Assembly (NCBI RefSeq): GCF_003290185.1
Contig: NZ_QNFY01000008.1
Location: 62,001 to 126,000, forward strand
DNA length: 64,000 nucleotides
Source of the DNA: Chryseobacterium lathyri
GTDB lineage: Bacteria > Bacteroidota > Bacteroidia > Flavobacteriales > Weeksellaceae
Direction: 5' to 3'
Made by a program: the position numbers and the translations under genes. How positions within the stretch are numbered: position 1 is the stretch's first letter; every line of letters starts with the position of its first letter. Below, piece by piece: positions 43,554 to 52,917 of this stretch. Below the pieces are notes generated by a model. The model was not told where the DNA came from. It worked only from the letters and a program-made list of their open reading frames with translations, and made no database searches.

Positions 43554-45098
43554 TTATAAATCTATATCAGGTTTTTCTAAAGGCTCCTGTTCTGCTTTAA
43601 AAGTTTCTCCAAAACCTCCATTCTGAAGCTTGGAATGCTTTTTACTGTACAGGAAATACACAAAGAATCCGATGATCAGCCATGCAAAAGAATACATCTG
43701 CGCTTCTTTGCTCAGGTTAAAGATCAGATAAACATTGATCGCGATACCTAAACAGGCAATAAGAGGTAAAGCCGGAACTTTAAAGTTTCTCTGTAAATTA
43801 GGCTCTTTCACTCTTAATACCCAAACTGCTACACATACCATTGTAAACGCGAACAAGGTTCCGAAACTGGTCATATGGGCAAGATCATTAATCGGTGTAA
43901 GAGAGGCAATAATAGCAATTACCACTCCTAAAATAAGAAGGTTTTTTGTAGGTACTCCAGTTTTAGGGTTTACTTTTGAAAAAGTAGCCGGGATCAATCC
44001 GTCTTTAGACATTCCAAGGAAAATTCTTGACTGTCCCATGATCATTACCATCAGTACAGAGATCAATCCTATTGTAGCAGCAATGGTAATAATGTAACCA
44101 GCCCATGCATATCCGGCAATATCAAATGCATATGCTACAGGTGCTTTGATCGCATCCGGATATTTACCCAACGGGTTAAAGTCTGTATAATGCATCATTC
44201 CTGTTAACACCAAAGAAACAAGGATATATAAAAGCGTACAGATGATCAACGAAGCGATGATTGCAAACGGTACGTCTTTTTTAGGGTTGATAGCTTCTCC
44301 CGCCTGTGTGGAAACGGCATCGAAACCTACATATGCAAAGAAAATAGCTGATGCTCCCGCAACCACACCTGCCAGACCGTAAGCGGAATGCGAGACTCCA
44401 TTTTCGGTAATAGTGGTTGGATCAGGAATAAAAGGAACCCAGTTTTTAAAAGGTTCAGCTGAATTTAAAATAATAAATGCTCCTGCAACGATTACAAAAA
44501 TAATGGCAGAAACTTTAAGTATTACAATAAAGTTATTGGCTTTAGCAGCACCTTTTGTTCCTCTTACCAGAATAGAAATCACAAAGAAAACAATTAAAAA
44601 TGCGGGCAAATTCATAGAAAATCCGGAGTTTCCTGCTGCAATATAAGTTTGTGGATCTGAGGTAAGATAAGCAGGAAGATGCAGCCCGAACATTTTGAGA
44701 AGTTTGGCAAAATATCCTGACCAGGATACGGCGACCGTCATAGATCCCATAGCGTATTCAAGTATCAGCCCCCATCCTATGATCCATGCAAAAATTTCTC
44801 CTACTGTACCATAAGCATAAGCATAAGCTGAACCTTCTACGGGAAGTATGGAAGCAAATTCTGCATAACAAAGTGCTGCAAATACGCAGGCGATTCCTGC
44901 AATTACGAATGAAAGTGCCAGTGCAGGCCCTGCATTATAATACGCACCTGTTCCTGTAAGTACAAAAATTCCTCCTCCAATGATTGCTCCGATTCCGATA
45001 GCAGTAAGGCTCCATTTTCCCAGAACGCGTTTCAGCTGACTCTTTTTGATATCAGCTTCATAAGCGCTCATTGGCTTCTTAACCCAAATTTTAGACAT
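43554..45098 (-). CDS. APC-family amino acid permease
   Basis: 514 residues with 12-13 membrane segments. The APC signature is GIGAIIGGGIFVLTG near residue 35, with the conserved FFAYVGFDAVSTQAGEA in the middle. It resembles the cationic amino-acid transporter (CAT/YfnA) branch, so arginine, lysine or neutral amino acid uptake is likely; substrate unproven. N- and C-terminal tails are cytoplasmic. Single gene with its own terminator, divergent from pnuC. Confidence 0.9.
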   Translation of the reverse strand: MSKIWVKKPMSAYEADIKKSQLKRVLGKWSLTAIGIGAIIGGGIFVLTGTGAYYNAGPALALSFVIAGIACVFAALCYAEFASILPVEGSAYAYAYGTVGEIFAWIIGWGLILEYAMGSMTVAVSWSGYFAKLLKMFGLHLPAYLTSDPQTYIAAGNSGFSMNLPAFLIVFFVISILVRGTKGAAKANNFIVILKVSAIIFVIVAGAFIILNSAEPFKNWVPFIPDPTTITENGVSHSAYGLAGVVAGASAIFFAYVGFDAVSTQAGEAINPKKDVPFAIIASLIICTLLYILVSLVLTGMMHYTDFNPLGKYPDAIKAPVAYAFDIAGYAWAGYIITIAATIGLISVLMVMIMGQSRIFLGMSKDGLIPATFSKVNPKTGVPTKNLLILGVVIAIIASLTPINDLAHMTSFGTLFAFTMVCVAVWVLRVKEPNLQRNFKVPALPLIACLGIAINVYLIFNLSKEAQMYSFAWLIIGFFVYFLYSKKHSKLQNGGFGETFKAEQEPLEKPDIDL

Positions 45099-45228
45099 GT
45101 TTTTTTATTTAATTAAAGATTTACGAAAATATAAAAAAATTACAAACCTTAACGTTTATTAATAAACTTTCGTAATTTATTTTAAATAAAAATATTTAAA
45201 AAACTGATTTACACATTATTTAATTTAT

Positions 45229-45259
45229 TTTCAAAAGTGCTAATTTTTGCTTATTTTTG
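45229..45259 (+). promoter_or_regulatory. pnuC promoter, likely leaderless start
   Basis: TTTC (45229-45232), 19-base spacer, TATTTTTG (45252-45259). The ATG at 45265 begins only five bases after the -7 box, so transcription should start at or within a base or two of the initiation codon. Confidence 0.68.
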
Positions 45260-45264
45260 ATCGC

Positions 45265-45942
45265 ATGAATTTATATGATCTTTTTGTAAAGCCGTATGAA
45301 AACTACAGTGGTCTACAAATTCTGCTGGAAGCCACCGGTACATTTTTCGGAATTTTGAGCGTCTATTTTTCAATAAAAAAGAATATCTGGGTATACCCTA
45401 CCGGCATTATTTCTACGCTGATATACGTTTATATTCTGTTTAATTTTGGTCTTCTGGGAGATTGCATGATTAATGTGTATTATACCGCAATGAGTATTTA
45501 CGGCTGGATTCTTTGGTCGAAAAATTCTGAAGACCATATTCATGTAGAGGTAAGCTGGGCAACAAAAAAAGAGAGATTATTCGCAGGAGTGCTTTTTGTA
45601 TTAAGCATGGCACTGGTTACCCTTATTTATTATTACAAACCTTATATCGACAATCAATTTTCTATGGAGGGTACTCATTTAGGATTGTATCATCTGGATT
45701 GGGCGAATTGGCTGGATGTGATCACCACCTCTATATTTTTAGTAGGTATGTGGTTCATGGCCAGACAACGCATTGAGAACTGGATTTTCTGGATCATCGG
45801 AGATTTTATTTGTATCCCTATGATGATTTTTAAGGAACTTGGTATCACTTCGGTTCAATATTTGGTATTTACTATAATGGCTATCTTAGGATACCTTAAT
45901 TGGAAAAAAAGTTTAAAAGAAAAAAGTACAATAAAGTCATGA
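45265..45942 (+). CDS. pnuC: Nicotinamide riboside/vitamin transporter, PnuC family
   Basis: 225 residues from the ATG at 45265 (MNLYDLFVKPYENYSG); a TTG six codons earlier lies in the promoter. Seven membrane segments. PnuC motifs are EATGTFFGILSVYFSIKKN near 25, VYYTAMSIYGWILW near 75, and WANWLDVITTSIFLVGMW near 150. Facilitates uptake of nicotinamide riboside, or of thiamine in the PnuT branch; there is no TPP riboswitch upstream, favouring NAD precursors. Its stop codon overlaps the start of the following lipoprotein gene. Confidence 0.9.
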   Translation: MNLYDLFVKPYENYSGLQILLEATGTFFGILSVYFSIKKNIWVYPTGIISTLIYVYILFNFGLLGDCMINVYYTAMSIYGWILWSKNSEDHIHVEVSWATKKERLFAGVLFVLSMALVTLIYYYKPYIDNQFSMEGTHLGLYHLDWANWLDVITTSIFLVGMWFMARQRIENWIFWIIGDFICIPMMIFKELGITSVQYLVFTIMAILGYLNWKKSLKEKSTIKS

Positions 45943-46643
45943 AAAATTTATTTAAAATAGCATTCAGTATCGTAGCTATAAGCAGTTTAACATCGTGTTT
46001 GGCGTATAGTGACGGATATGCAAACAATGGCGGATACGGAGATCCGTATTATAATAACGGATATTACTATGCACCTTCCGGATATTACGGAAACGGCGGT
46101 TATTATGGAAATGACGGCTATTATTACAGAAACGATGTCAATTATTATTATGATAACGGTGTTCCTTATTATTACTATAATTCAGGGGACAGCAGAAGAA
46201 AAGTATACGTTGAAAGAAGAACTACGGTAACTTCACAGAGACCAAATAACGGATTCCAGAATACCCGTACTAATACTAACAACGGAGGTAATTATAATAA
46301 TAACGGTTTCAATAACAACAGAGGAACCAGCACAAGAAATAACAGCAGTAATAACGGATTCAGAAATTCGAATAACAGCAATTCTAATAATAACCAAAGA
46401 CCACAGAGCAACCAAAATAACGGAGGCTTTAGAAATTCAGGCGGAAATTCTCAGAACAATCAGAGAAGCCAGAATAGCCAAAGCAGTGGTGGGTTCAGAA
46501 ATACACAACAGTACAACCAGAACCAGAACAGCACCAGAACAGAGTCTTCCGGTGGGTTCAGAGGAAGTACAAGCACCCAGGGTAACACTCAGCAAAGCAG
46601 CGGTTCTACGAGACAGCAGTCAAGCGGAGGTGGATTTAGATAA
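45939..46643 (+). CDS. Low-complexity N/Q/G/Y-rich lipoprotein with GF(R) repeats
   Basis: 234 residues starting at the ATG at 45939, which overlaps the pnuC stop (ATGA). Lipoprotein signal with lipobox LTSC (Cys20). Residues 21-85 are Tyr/Gly/Asn-rich (YYGNGGYYGNDGYYY-like); 85-97 is a charged RRKVYVERRTTV segment; 98-234 is almost only N, Q, S, G, R and T, with seven Phe residues (106, 124, 141, 164, 186, 207, 233), each in an (N/G)GF(R/Q/N) motif at 17-26 residue spacing. The chain ends GGGFR. I know no assigned function. The pattern is that of a prion-like or condensate-forming sticker-and-spacer protein, here on a membrane anchor. Confidence 0.85.
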   Translation: MKNLFKIAFSIVAISSLTSCLAYSDGYANNGGYGDPYYNNGYYYAPSGYYGNGGYYGNDGYYYRNDVNYYYDNGVPYYYYNSGDSRRKVYVERRTTVTSQRPNNGFQNTRTNTNNGGNYNNNGFNNNRGTSTRNNSSNNGFRNSNNSNSNNNQRPQSNQNNGGFRNSGGNSQNNQRSQNSQSSGGFRNTQQYNQNQNSTRTESSGGFRGSTSTQGNTQQSSGSTRQQSSGGGFR

Positions 46644-46659
46644 AACGATTATAAATAAG

Positions 46660-46688
46660 AAAACGGACAGCTAACACTGTTCGTTTTT
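46660..46688 (+). terminator. Terminator after the low-complexity lipoprotein gene
   Basis: AAACGGACAG (46661-46670), 6-base loop, CTGTTCGTTT (46677-46686), one G-U pair, then U residues. Confidence 0.85.
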
Positions 46689-46702
46689 CATTTTAAATAT
46701 AT

Positions 46703-46710
46703 TAATTTTG
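46703..46710 (+). promoter_or_regulatory. -7 element of dapF
   Basis: TAATTTTG, 23 bases before the dapF start and directly after the preceding terminator. Confidence 0.5.
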
Positions 46711-46733
46711 CTCGTTAATTTTAGACTAAAAAT

Positions 46734-47501
46734 ATGGAATTTTATAAATATCAAGGGACTGGAAATGATTTTGTCATGATTGATAACCGAGATCTACAGT
46801 TCCCTAAAGAGAAAGATCTTATTGAAAAACTATGTGACAGACGTTTCGGAATTGGTGGCGATGGGCTTATCCTCTTGGAAAATGATGATGCCTATGATTT
46901 CAAAATGGTCTATTATAATTCTGACGGTGGCGAGAGCACCATGTGTGGAAATGGCGGAAGATGCCTGGTAGCATTTGCTTTCTTTCTGGATATTTTTGAA
47001 GATAAATGTAAATTCATTGCAACAGATGGTGAACATGAAGCAGAGATCCATAACGGTATCATTAAATTAAAGATGATTGACGTGGATACCATCTCCGGCG
47101 ATGGTGAAGACGCCGTGATGAATACAGGGTCGCCTCATTATGTAAAATATGTAGAAGATCTGGTGAACTACAATGTTTTTGCAGAAGGACACGGCATCAG
47201 AAACTCGGAAAATTATAAGGAAAAAGGCATCAATGTGAATTTTGTAGAAAAAATTACTGATGATGAAATTTTCGTAAGAACCTATGAACGAGGCGTTGAG
47301 GATGAAACTTACAGCTGCGGAACAGGAGTTACAGCTTCTGCTTTAACTTTTCTGCAAAAAAACAATCTAATTTCCGTAAAAGTTAAAACTTTAGGAGGAA
47401 ATCTTAAGGTTCATGCTGAAAAAAACGGAAATTCATTCCAAAACATTTGGCTTGAAGGTCCCGCAAAGCAAGTTTTTAGAGGTAAAATAGATCTTATTTA
47501 A
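46734..47501 (+). CDS. dapF: Diaminopimelate epimerase
   Basis: Interconverts LL- and meso-diaminopimelate for lysine and peptidoglycan. The 255-residue protein has both catalytic cysteines in context: ESTMCGNGGRCLVAF near residue 70 and ETYSCGTGVTASAL near 193, plus the N-terminal FYKYQGTGNDFVMIDN. Slightly short, as usual in Bacteroidota. 30 bases before mltG, another cell-wall gene, so probably co-transcribed. Confidence 0.96.
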   Translation: MEFYKYQGTGNDFVMIDNRDLQFPKEKDLIEKLCDRRFGIGGDGLILLENDDAYDFKMVYYNSDGGESTMCGNGGRCLVAFAFFLDIFEDKCKFIATDGEHEAEIHNGIIKLKMIDVDTISGDGEDAVMNTGSPHYVKYVEDLVNYNVFAEGHGIRNSENYKEKGINVNFVEKITDDEIFVRTYERGVEDETYSCGTGVTASALTFLQKNNLISVKVKTLGGNLKVHAEKNGNSFQNIWLEGPAKQVFRGKIDLI

Positions 47502-47531
47502 AAACTAAACTTTTTAATCAAATTTTTAATA

Positions 47532-48557
47532 ATGAAAAAAACTGTTCTCATTATCGCTCTCATTATTGTAGGAGCGGCAGGATTTTTTGGTTTGAGATTT
47601 TATAATAAATATTATGGAAACAACGTAGAGAAAGACGGATATGTTCTGATTCCCCATAAAGCGGATTTCAAGCAGATTCTTGATTCTGTGGGTCCATATG
47701 TAAAAGATAAGGAAGCTTTTGAAGCGGTTGCCAGGGATAAAGATCTTGATAAGTTTTTTAAACCGGGGCGCTATCATTTCCAGTCAGGAGCAGGAAATAC
47801 CAACCTTGTGAACATGATTAAAGCAGGAAATCAGTCTGAAAACAGTTTCAGGATCGGTGATTTTGGAGATATGTACCAGATGATAGGAAAGGTTACAAAA
47901 AAAACGGAGCTGGACTCTTTACATTTTGTAAACGACCTGGATAAAGTAGCAGCAGAAAAGGGGTACAAAAATGCAGAAGATTTAAAAAAATATTTTTTCA
48001 TTGATACCTATAATTTTTTCTGGACGGTAAGCCCGAGAGAATTTTTCAAAAAGTTTGATGAACAGTACAATGAATTCTGGACAGCTGAGAGAAAAAACAA
48101 GGAACAGCAATCCGGCCTGACGAGAGATCAGATCTATGCGCTGGCCTCTATCGTTTATAAAGAGTCAGGCGGGAAAAAGGATGAAATGAAAACAATTGCA
48201 GGATTATATCTGAACCGCTATAGAAAAGGAATGAAGCTACAGTCTGATCCTACGGTGATCTATGCAATTAACAAACAGACCAATTTTAAAGATCCGATCA
48301 AAAGAGTACTTTATAAACATTTGTCTACGCCATCACCATACAATACCTATGCAAATGCAGGAATTCCTCCAGGGCCTATCTGCGTGGTAGATAAAAGCTC
48401 TGTAGATGCGGTTTTGAATGCAGAAAACAACAATTATATATTTATGTGTGCTGACCCTGCAAGATTTGGCTATCATAAATTTACAGCAAGCGCTGAAGAG
48501 CATGCCATCAATGCGAAAGCTTATCAGGACTGGCTGAATTCAAAAAATATAAAATAA
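47532..48557 (+). CDS. mltG: Endolytic murein transglycosylase
   Basis: Cleaves nascent peptidoglycan strands within the chain. 341 residues: one N-terminal membrane segment (KKTVLIIALIIVGAAGFFGL), a LysM-like region, then the YceG/MltG catalytic domain with YALASIVYKESGGKKDEM (catalytic Glu) at about residue 210, GLYLNRYRKGMKLQSDPTV near 230, and the SPYNTYANAGIPPGPIC substrate segment near 275. Follows dapF by 30 bases. Confidence 0.94.
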   Translation: MKKTVLIIALIIVGAAGFFGLRFYNKYYGNNVEKDGYVLIPHKADFKQILDSVGPYVKDKEAFEAVARDKDLDKFFKPGRYHFQSGAGNTNLVNMIKAGNQSENSFRIGDFGDMYQMIGKVTKKTELDSLHFVNDLDKVAAEKGYKNAEDLKKYFFIDTYNFFWTVSPREFFKKFDEQYNEFWTAERKNKEQQSGLTRDQIYALASIVYKESGGKKDEMKTIAGLYLNRYRKGMKLQSDPTVIYAINKQTNFKDPIKRVLYKHLSTPSPYNTYANAGIPPGPICVVDKSSVDAVLNAENNNYIFMCADPARFGYHKFTASAEEHAINAKAYQDWLNSKNIK

Positions 48558-48725
48558 AAGATAAATTTAACTTTTATTAACAATATGATAATTAACTTTT
48601 AACACTTCTATACGACTTATACATCTATAAATAATACATAAATCGTAATATCTGGAATCAGAACCAATTAATGATTTCACAATATTAAGACTTATACTTT
48701 TACGATTTTACACAAAAAATACCTT

Positions 48726-51281
48726 ATGAATCAGACGGAAATTGTCAACATTTTCACAAAAAAAACGCTAGCGCTTACTTTTGTACTTTCGGCAGCTGCC
48801 ATGGCATTTGCCCAGGAAAAAGCAGGAGTTACGGGAATGATTGTCAACAAAAACAACCAGCCGGTTCCTTACGCTTCTGTGACGTTCAGCAATAAAGCGA
48901 ACAAAACATTAAGCGATGCTGTATTGACCGATGAAAAAGGACAGTACAAGCTGGAACTGGCTCCTGGAAATTACGACATTACAGTAGAAGCCATCGACTA
49001 CAAGAAAAGTGTGGTCAATAAAAGCATTGCAGGTCCCGGAAATATTGGAGCTTTATCCATTCAGCCGGAAGCAGCAACAACTCTGGATGGCAAAACCCAG
49101 GAAATACAAGGCGTGGTGATCACTGCAGCGGCAACAAAACCTTATAAAGTGGAGCTTGACAAAAGGACTTACGATCCTTCCCAGGATATTGTAAGCAAGG
49201 GAGGAAATCTTCAGGATGTGCTTTCCAATGTTCCTTCCGTTTCCGTGGATACTGATGGTACTGTTTCGATGAGAGGAAGCTCCAATGTAAAGTTCCTGAT
49301 CAACGGGAAGCCTTCTGCCCTTCTTGGGATAGATGATGGTGCCAATGCACTTCAGAGTATTCCTGCAGACCAGATCGAGAAAATTGAAGTAATCACCAAT
49401 CCTTCTTCTAAGTTCGAGGCTAGCGGTACAGCGGGTATTTTGAATATTATTTTAAAGAAAAGCAAGAAGACCGGTTTTAATGGTAGTGTTATCGGGGCTC
49501 TAGGTTATCTTCCCCAAACCAGCCTTAATGCGAATCTTAACTGGAGAAAAGGAAATTTTACATGGTTTCTAAATGGCGGCGGAGGTTACAGAGAATCAAA
49601 AAATACCAGTAGAAATGATGATTATTTTAACAATGCTGTATTAAAGGATGATTTGGTACAAAGAAATACCGATTCTGAAACTAAAAGTAAAAATAACAAC
49701 TATAACGCTTCTGCAGGTATCGTTTATGACATTTCCGAAAAAACCTCAGTAAACGCATCCGGAACCGTAAGAACTTTTGACAGTGAAAATTTCGGAAATA
49801 TTGATTATCGCTACACTCCTCTTACAAATCCTTTTTATACATCAAACAGAAGTACTTTCGGAACAAATAACAACCTCGCTTTTCAAGGTGATTTCGGACT
49901 AGATCATAAATTTGATGATAAAGGACAAAATTTATCATTATCATTAAGTTTACAGAGAAGCCGATCATACAACGATACTAATATTGATGATACTAATGAT
50001 AATCTGAAAAATATCATTAATCAAAATACCATCAACAGATCTGTTATTGGTAAGGCTGATTATGAGTTGCCTATTGGTGAATATTCAAAATTAGAAGCAG
50101 GATATAGAATTGATATCAATACCAATGATTATAGTAATGATGTTCGTGAGAGCACGACAACAAAGCCATTAGATTTCCTTAAGCCATATACTTATGATGC
50201 AACATATAAGGAGACTTTCAATGCTTTTTATTTACAGTTCAAAAGTAAAATCGGAAAATTAGGTTATCAGGTGGGTGTAAGAGATGAATTGTCGAATGTA
50301 GACATTAATTACCTAAGCCTTGACCCCAAGAAAAATGTACCTGCAACTACTAAAAATTACAATAACTTATTCCCAAGCGTCTATTTAAGTTATGAATTCG
50401 CTAAGGATAATCAGTTGCTATTAAACTACACAAGAAGAATAGACCGCCCAAGATCATTCTTTATGATTCCTAACCCAAGTTATAATGATAACCAAAATAT
50501 TTTTGACGGAAACATTGATCTTAATCCATCATATGTAGATTCTTTTGAATTTGGGTACAGCATTTCAAAAAAGAAATTCACAATTAACCCTACGCTGTAT
50601 TACAGACATCAGACTGATGATACAAAAATGTTAGTGTATAATATTTTGGCTACAGATGAAAATGGGGCTATTATTGATCCAAAGCGTATAGAATCTCACA
50701 CAAAACCACTTAATCTTGGTACAGATGACCGTTTCGGTTTAGATTTAAACTTCAACTGGGATGCAACAAGCTGGTTGAAATTTTTAGGAAATGTAGATAT
50801 GTTTGGTTACAATACAAAAGGCAGCACTCTATATGACACCTTTGATAAAGATGGAAACCCTATTCAGGCTGTTGCTGATTTTAATGGCAAAGGTTTTTCA
50901 ACAAGAGCGAGACTTTCTTCAACAATTAAAGTGGATAAAACATTCAGTTTCCAACTACAAGGATTCTATAGAGGAGGCCAGAAAACGGCTTACCAGGATA
51001 GAAAAGATATGTATGCCATCAGCTTCGGTGCATCTAAAACAATTTGGAAAGGTGACGGAACTTTAGCGTTTAACGTTCAGGATATTTTCAATACCAGAGC
51101 GATGAGATCTACAACATATACAGCAAACAGCGTAAGAGATTCTTATATGCAATGGCAGCCGAGACAGTTCTCAGTTTCCCTGACCTACAGGTTCAAACAG
51201 GGTGAGAAGGTAGAACAGCCTAAAAGGAAAAAAGATATCAATTCCAATGCAGCTGGCGACGATCAGCAAGCTCCAATGTAA
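48726..51281 (+). CDS. TonB-dependent-receptor-like outer-membrane barrel protein
   Basis: 851 residues. Signal peptide (about 1-30, ending AMAFAQ), a carboxypeptidase-regulatory-like beta-sandwich (about 33-125, GMIVNKNNQPVPYASVTF), a plug (about 128-240, NLQDVLSNVPSVSVDTDGTV), and a 22-strand barrel ending SVSLTYRFKQ, followed by a short basic tail (KRKKDINSNAAGDD). This is the OMP_b-brl_3 type often found singly; no SusD-like partner or TonB-energising genes lie nearby. Substrate unknown; peptides, metal chelates or oligosaccharides are possible. Closed by a perfect terminator. Confidence 0.9.
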   Translation: MNQTEIVNIFTKKTLALTFVLSAAAMAFAQEKAGVTGMIVNKNNQPVPYASVTFSNKANKTLSDAVLTDEKGQYKLELAPGNYDITVEAIDYKKSVVNKSIAGPGNIGALSIQPEAATTLDGKTQEIQGVVITAAATKPYKVELDKRTYDPSQDIVSKGGNLQDVLSNVPSVSVDTDGTVSMRGSSNVKFLINGKPSALLGIDDGANALQSIPADQIEKIEVITNPSSKFEASGTAGILNIILKKSKKTGFNGSVIGALGYLPQTSLNANLNWRKGNFTWFLNGGGGYRESKNTSRNDDYFNNAVLKDDLVQRNTDSETKSKNNNYNASAGIVYDISEKTSVNASGTVRTFDSENFGNIDYRYTPLTNPFYTSNRSTFGTNNNLAFQGDFGLDHKFDDKGQNLSLSLSLQRSRSYNDTNIDDTNDNLKNIINQNTINRSVIGKADYELPIGEYSKLEAGYRIDINTNDYSNDVRESTTTKPLDFLKPYTYDATYKETFNAFYLQFKSKIGKLGYQVGVRDELSNVDINYLSLDPKKNVPATTKNYNNLFPSVYLSYEFAKDNQLLLNYTRRIDRPRSFFMIPNPSYNDNQNIFDGNIDLNPSYVDSFEFGYSISKKKFTINPTLYYRHQTDDTKMLVYNILATDENGAIIDPKRIESHTKPLNLGTDDRFGLDLNFNWDATSWLKFLGNVDMFGYNTKGSTLYDTFDKDGNPIQAVADFNGKGFSTRARLSSTIKVDKTFSFQLQGFYRGGQKTAYQDRKDMYAISFGASKTIWKGDGTLAFNVQDIFNTRAMRSTTYTANSVRDSYMQWQPRQFSVSLTYRFKQGEKVEQPKRKKDINSNAAGDDQQAPM

Positions 51282-51285
51282 TACA

Positions 51286-51323
51286 CAAAAAATCCCGAAA
51301 AATATTTTTCGGGATTTTTTTTA
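51286..51323. terminator. Bidirectional terminator
   Basis: A 26-base perfect palindrome (AATCCCGAAAAAT with ATTTTTCGGGATT, 51291-51316) flanked by A and T runs. It ends the barrel receptor gene and the convergent cytidylyltransferase gene. Confidence 0.95.
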
Positions 51324-51773
51324 TTTTACGGTTTCAGGGTGTTCGGATTTTTCCTTTTCAGCTTCATAAATTCTTCTTCTAAGGTCGCTGGTGGAAAACC
51401 TGTGATCTCTTTTATTATAAAAGATCTCAATTCCTTTCTCTTCACAATACTTTTTACCGGTGAAATCCCTGTCCATATAATCATCACCAATAATTCTTAC
51501 ATCAATAACAAAAGATTTTAAAATATCTTCAAGATCTTCTTCTGTGTAATATGGGATAATTTCGTCAACAGCATTTACAGCCTTTAACTGAATATATCTT
51601 TCTACAATGGTCTGACTCGGTCTGTTCTTATTAGGACGGTCGTGGGAAGGGTCTATCTGCAGCCCTACAATTAAATAATCGCATACTGTTTTAGCTTCTT
51701 CAAGCATTTTAATGTGACCGGCATGCAGCAGATCGAATGAGGAAAATGTAATACCTATTTTTTGTGTTTTCAT
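51321..51773 (-). CDS. Cytidylyltransferase-family nucleotidyltransferase
   Basis: 150 residues. The nucleotide-binding HxGH motif appears as FDLLHAGHIKMLEEAK near residue 17, and the second signature as STSDLRRRI near 128, in place of the RTEGISTT-like loop of TagD. Closest in layout to glycerol-3-phosphate or ethanolamine-phosphate cytidylyltransferases, which activate headgroups for lipids or surface polymers. Substrate not decidable. Neighbours galE and the DegT aminotransferase suggest envelope glycan work. Confidence 0.85.
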   Translation of the reverse strand: MKTQKIGITFSSFDLLHAGHIKMLEEAKTVCDYLIVGLQIDPSHDRPNKNRPSQTIVERYIQLKAVNAVDEIIPYYTEEDLEDILKSFVIDVRIIGDDYMDRDFTGKKYCEEKGIEIFYNKRDHRFSTSDLRRRIYEAEKEKSEHPETVK

Positions 51774-51876
51774 AATAAGTTCAATTAAAATTCCGCTACA
51801 ACAATTATTCTTTTAGCCAATAAAAGACCAATATTGAGGGAAGGGTTTTATAATTTGTTTTATCTTTTAAATTTAA

Positions 51877-52896
51877 TTAAACAGCTCTTGAGTCAAGATA
51901 CTGCTGCCATTTCCAGACTGTTCTTAAAGATTCCTCTAATGAAGTTTCGGACTTCCAATGAAGTTTTTTTTCAGCCTTATCCGCATTAGCATAAGCAATG
52001 GTAATATCCCCTTCTCTCCTGGCGCAGATCTGGTAAGGGACTTTCACGTCATTAGCCGTTTCAAATGCTTTCAAAACTTCCAGAACAGATGATCCTTTTC
52101 CTGTTCCCAGGTTAAATATATCAATTACTGTTTCTTCACTGCTCTGTAACAAGCTCTTAAGTGCACTTACATGAGCTTTAGCTAGGTCGACAACATAAAT
52201 ATAATCACGAACCGCAGTTCCGTCTTCCGTATCATAGTCATCACCCCAGATATTCAGCTTCTCGCGGATTCCTGCAGCAGTTTGGGTAACATATGGAATC
52301 AAATTATTAGGAACTCCCAATGGAAGTTCTCCTAATTTTCCAGACGGGTGAGCTCCGATTGGATTAAAATATCTTAAAAGAGAAATCCTTCTGTTATAAG
52401 CTTTCGCAAAATCAATCAGAATTTCTTCTCCCATCTGTTTTGTTTTACCATAAACGCTTTCAGGCATTTTCAATGGTGTATTTTCATCAATCGGCATTTT
52501 CTCTGCCTGTCCGTACACCGTGCATGAAGAGCTGAAAATAAAATTTGAAATTCCTCTTTCCTTGAATTCCTGAAGAATGTTAATGAGTGTGAATAAGTTA
52601 TTTTCATAATAATCCACAGGCTTTACCTGGCTTTCCCCCACCGCTTTGGAAGCTGCAAAATTGATGCATCCTTCAATTGGGTGAGCATCAAATACCTGAG
52701 TAAGGAGCTCTCTCCTCTTTAAATCGAAAGGATAAAAAACGGGCTTCTTACCTGTAATTTCTTCGATATTTTTTAAAATAAATCTTTCGGAATTGGATAA
52801 ATCATCTACAATAACAACATCAAAGCCATTATTGATGAGTTCTACTACCGTGTGGGAACCTATATATCCTAATCCTCCTGTAACAAGTATTGCCAT
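51877..52896 (-). CDS. galE: UDP-glucose 4-epimerase
   Basis: Interconverts UDP-glucose and UDP-galactose (or the N-acetyl forms). The 339-residue extended SDR has NAD-binding VTGGLGYIGSHTVVELI at the N-terminus, catalytic Ser/Tyr/Lys in FSSSCTVYGQ and ESVYGKTKQMGEE (Tyr about residue 149), and the GalE-type LRYFNPIGAHPSGKLGE near 180. Last gene of the DegT-membrane protein-galE set, 21 bases after the membrane protein gene. Confidence 0.94.
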   Translation of the reverse strand: MAILVTGGLGYIGSHTVVELINNGFDVVIVDDLSNSERFILKNIEEITGKKPVFYPFDLKRRELLTQVFDAHPIEGCINFAASKAVGESQVKPVDYYENNLFTLINILQEFKERGISNFIFSSSCTVYGQAEKMPIDENTPLKMPESVYGKTKQMGEEILIDFAKAYNRRISLLRYFNPIGAHPSGKLGELPLGVPNNLIPYVTQTAAGIREKLNIWGDDYDTEDGTAVRDYIYVVDLAKAHVSALKSLLQSSEETVIDIFNLGTGKGSSVLEVLKAFETANDVKVPYQICARREGDITIAYANADKAEKKLHWKSETSLEESLRTVWKWQQYLDSRAV

Positions 52897-52917
52897 TTTT
52901 TTTGTTTAATATTTTTT

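Noticed and set aside
45120..45264. TPP or NAD riboswitch upstream of pnuC
   Set aside because: The -7 box lies five bases before the ATG, leaving no leader, and no conserved aptamer motif was seen.
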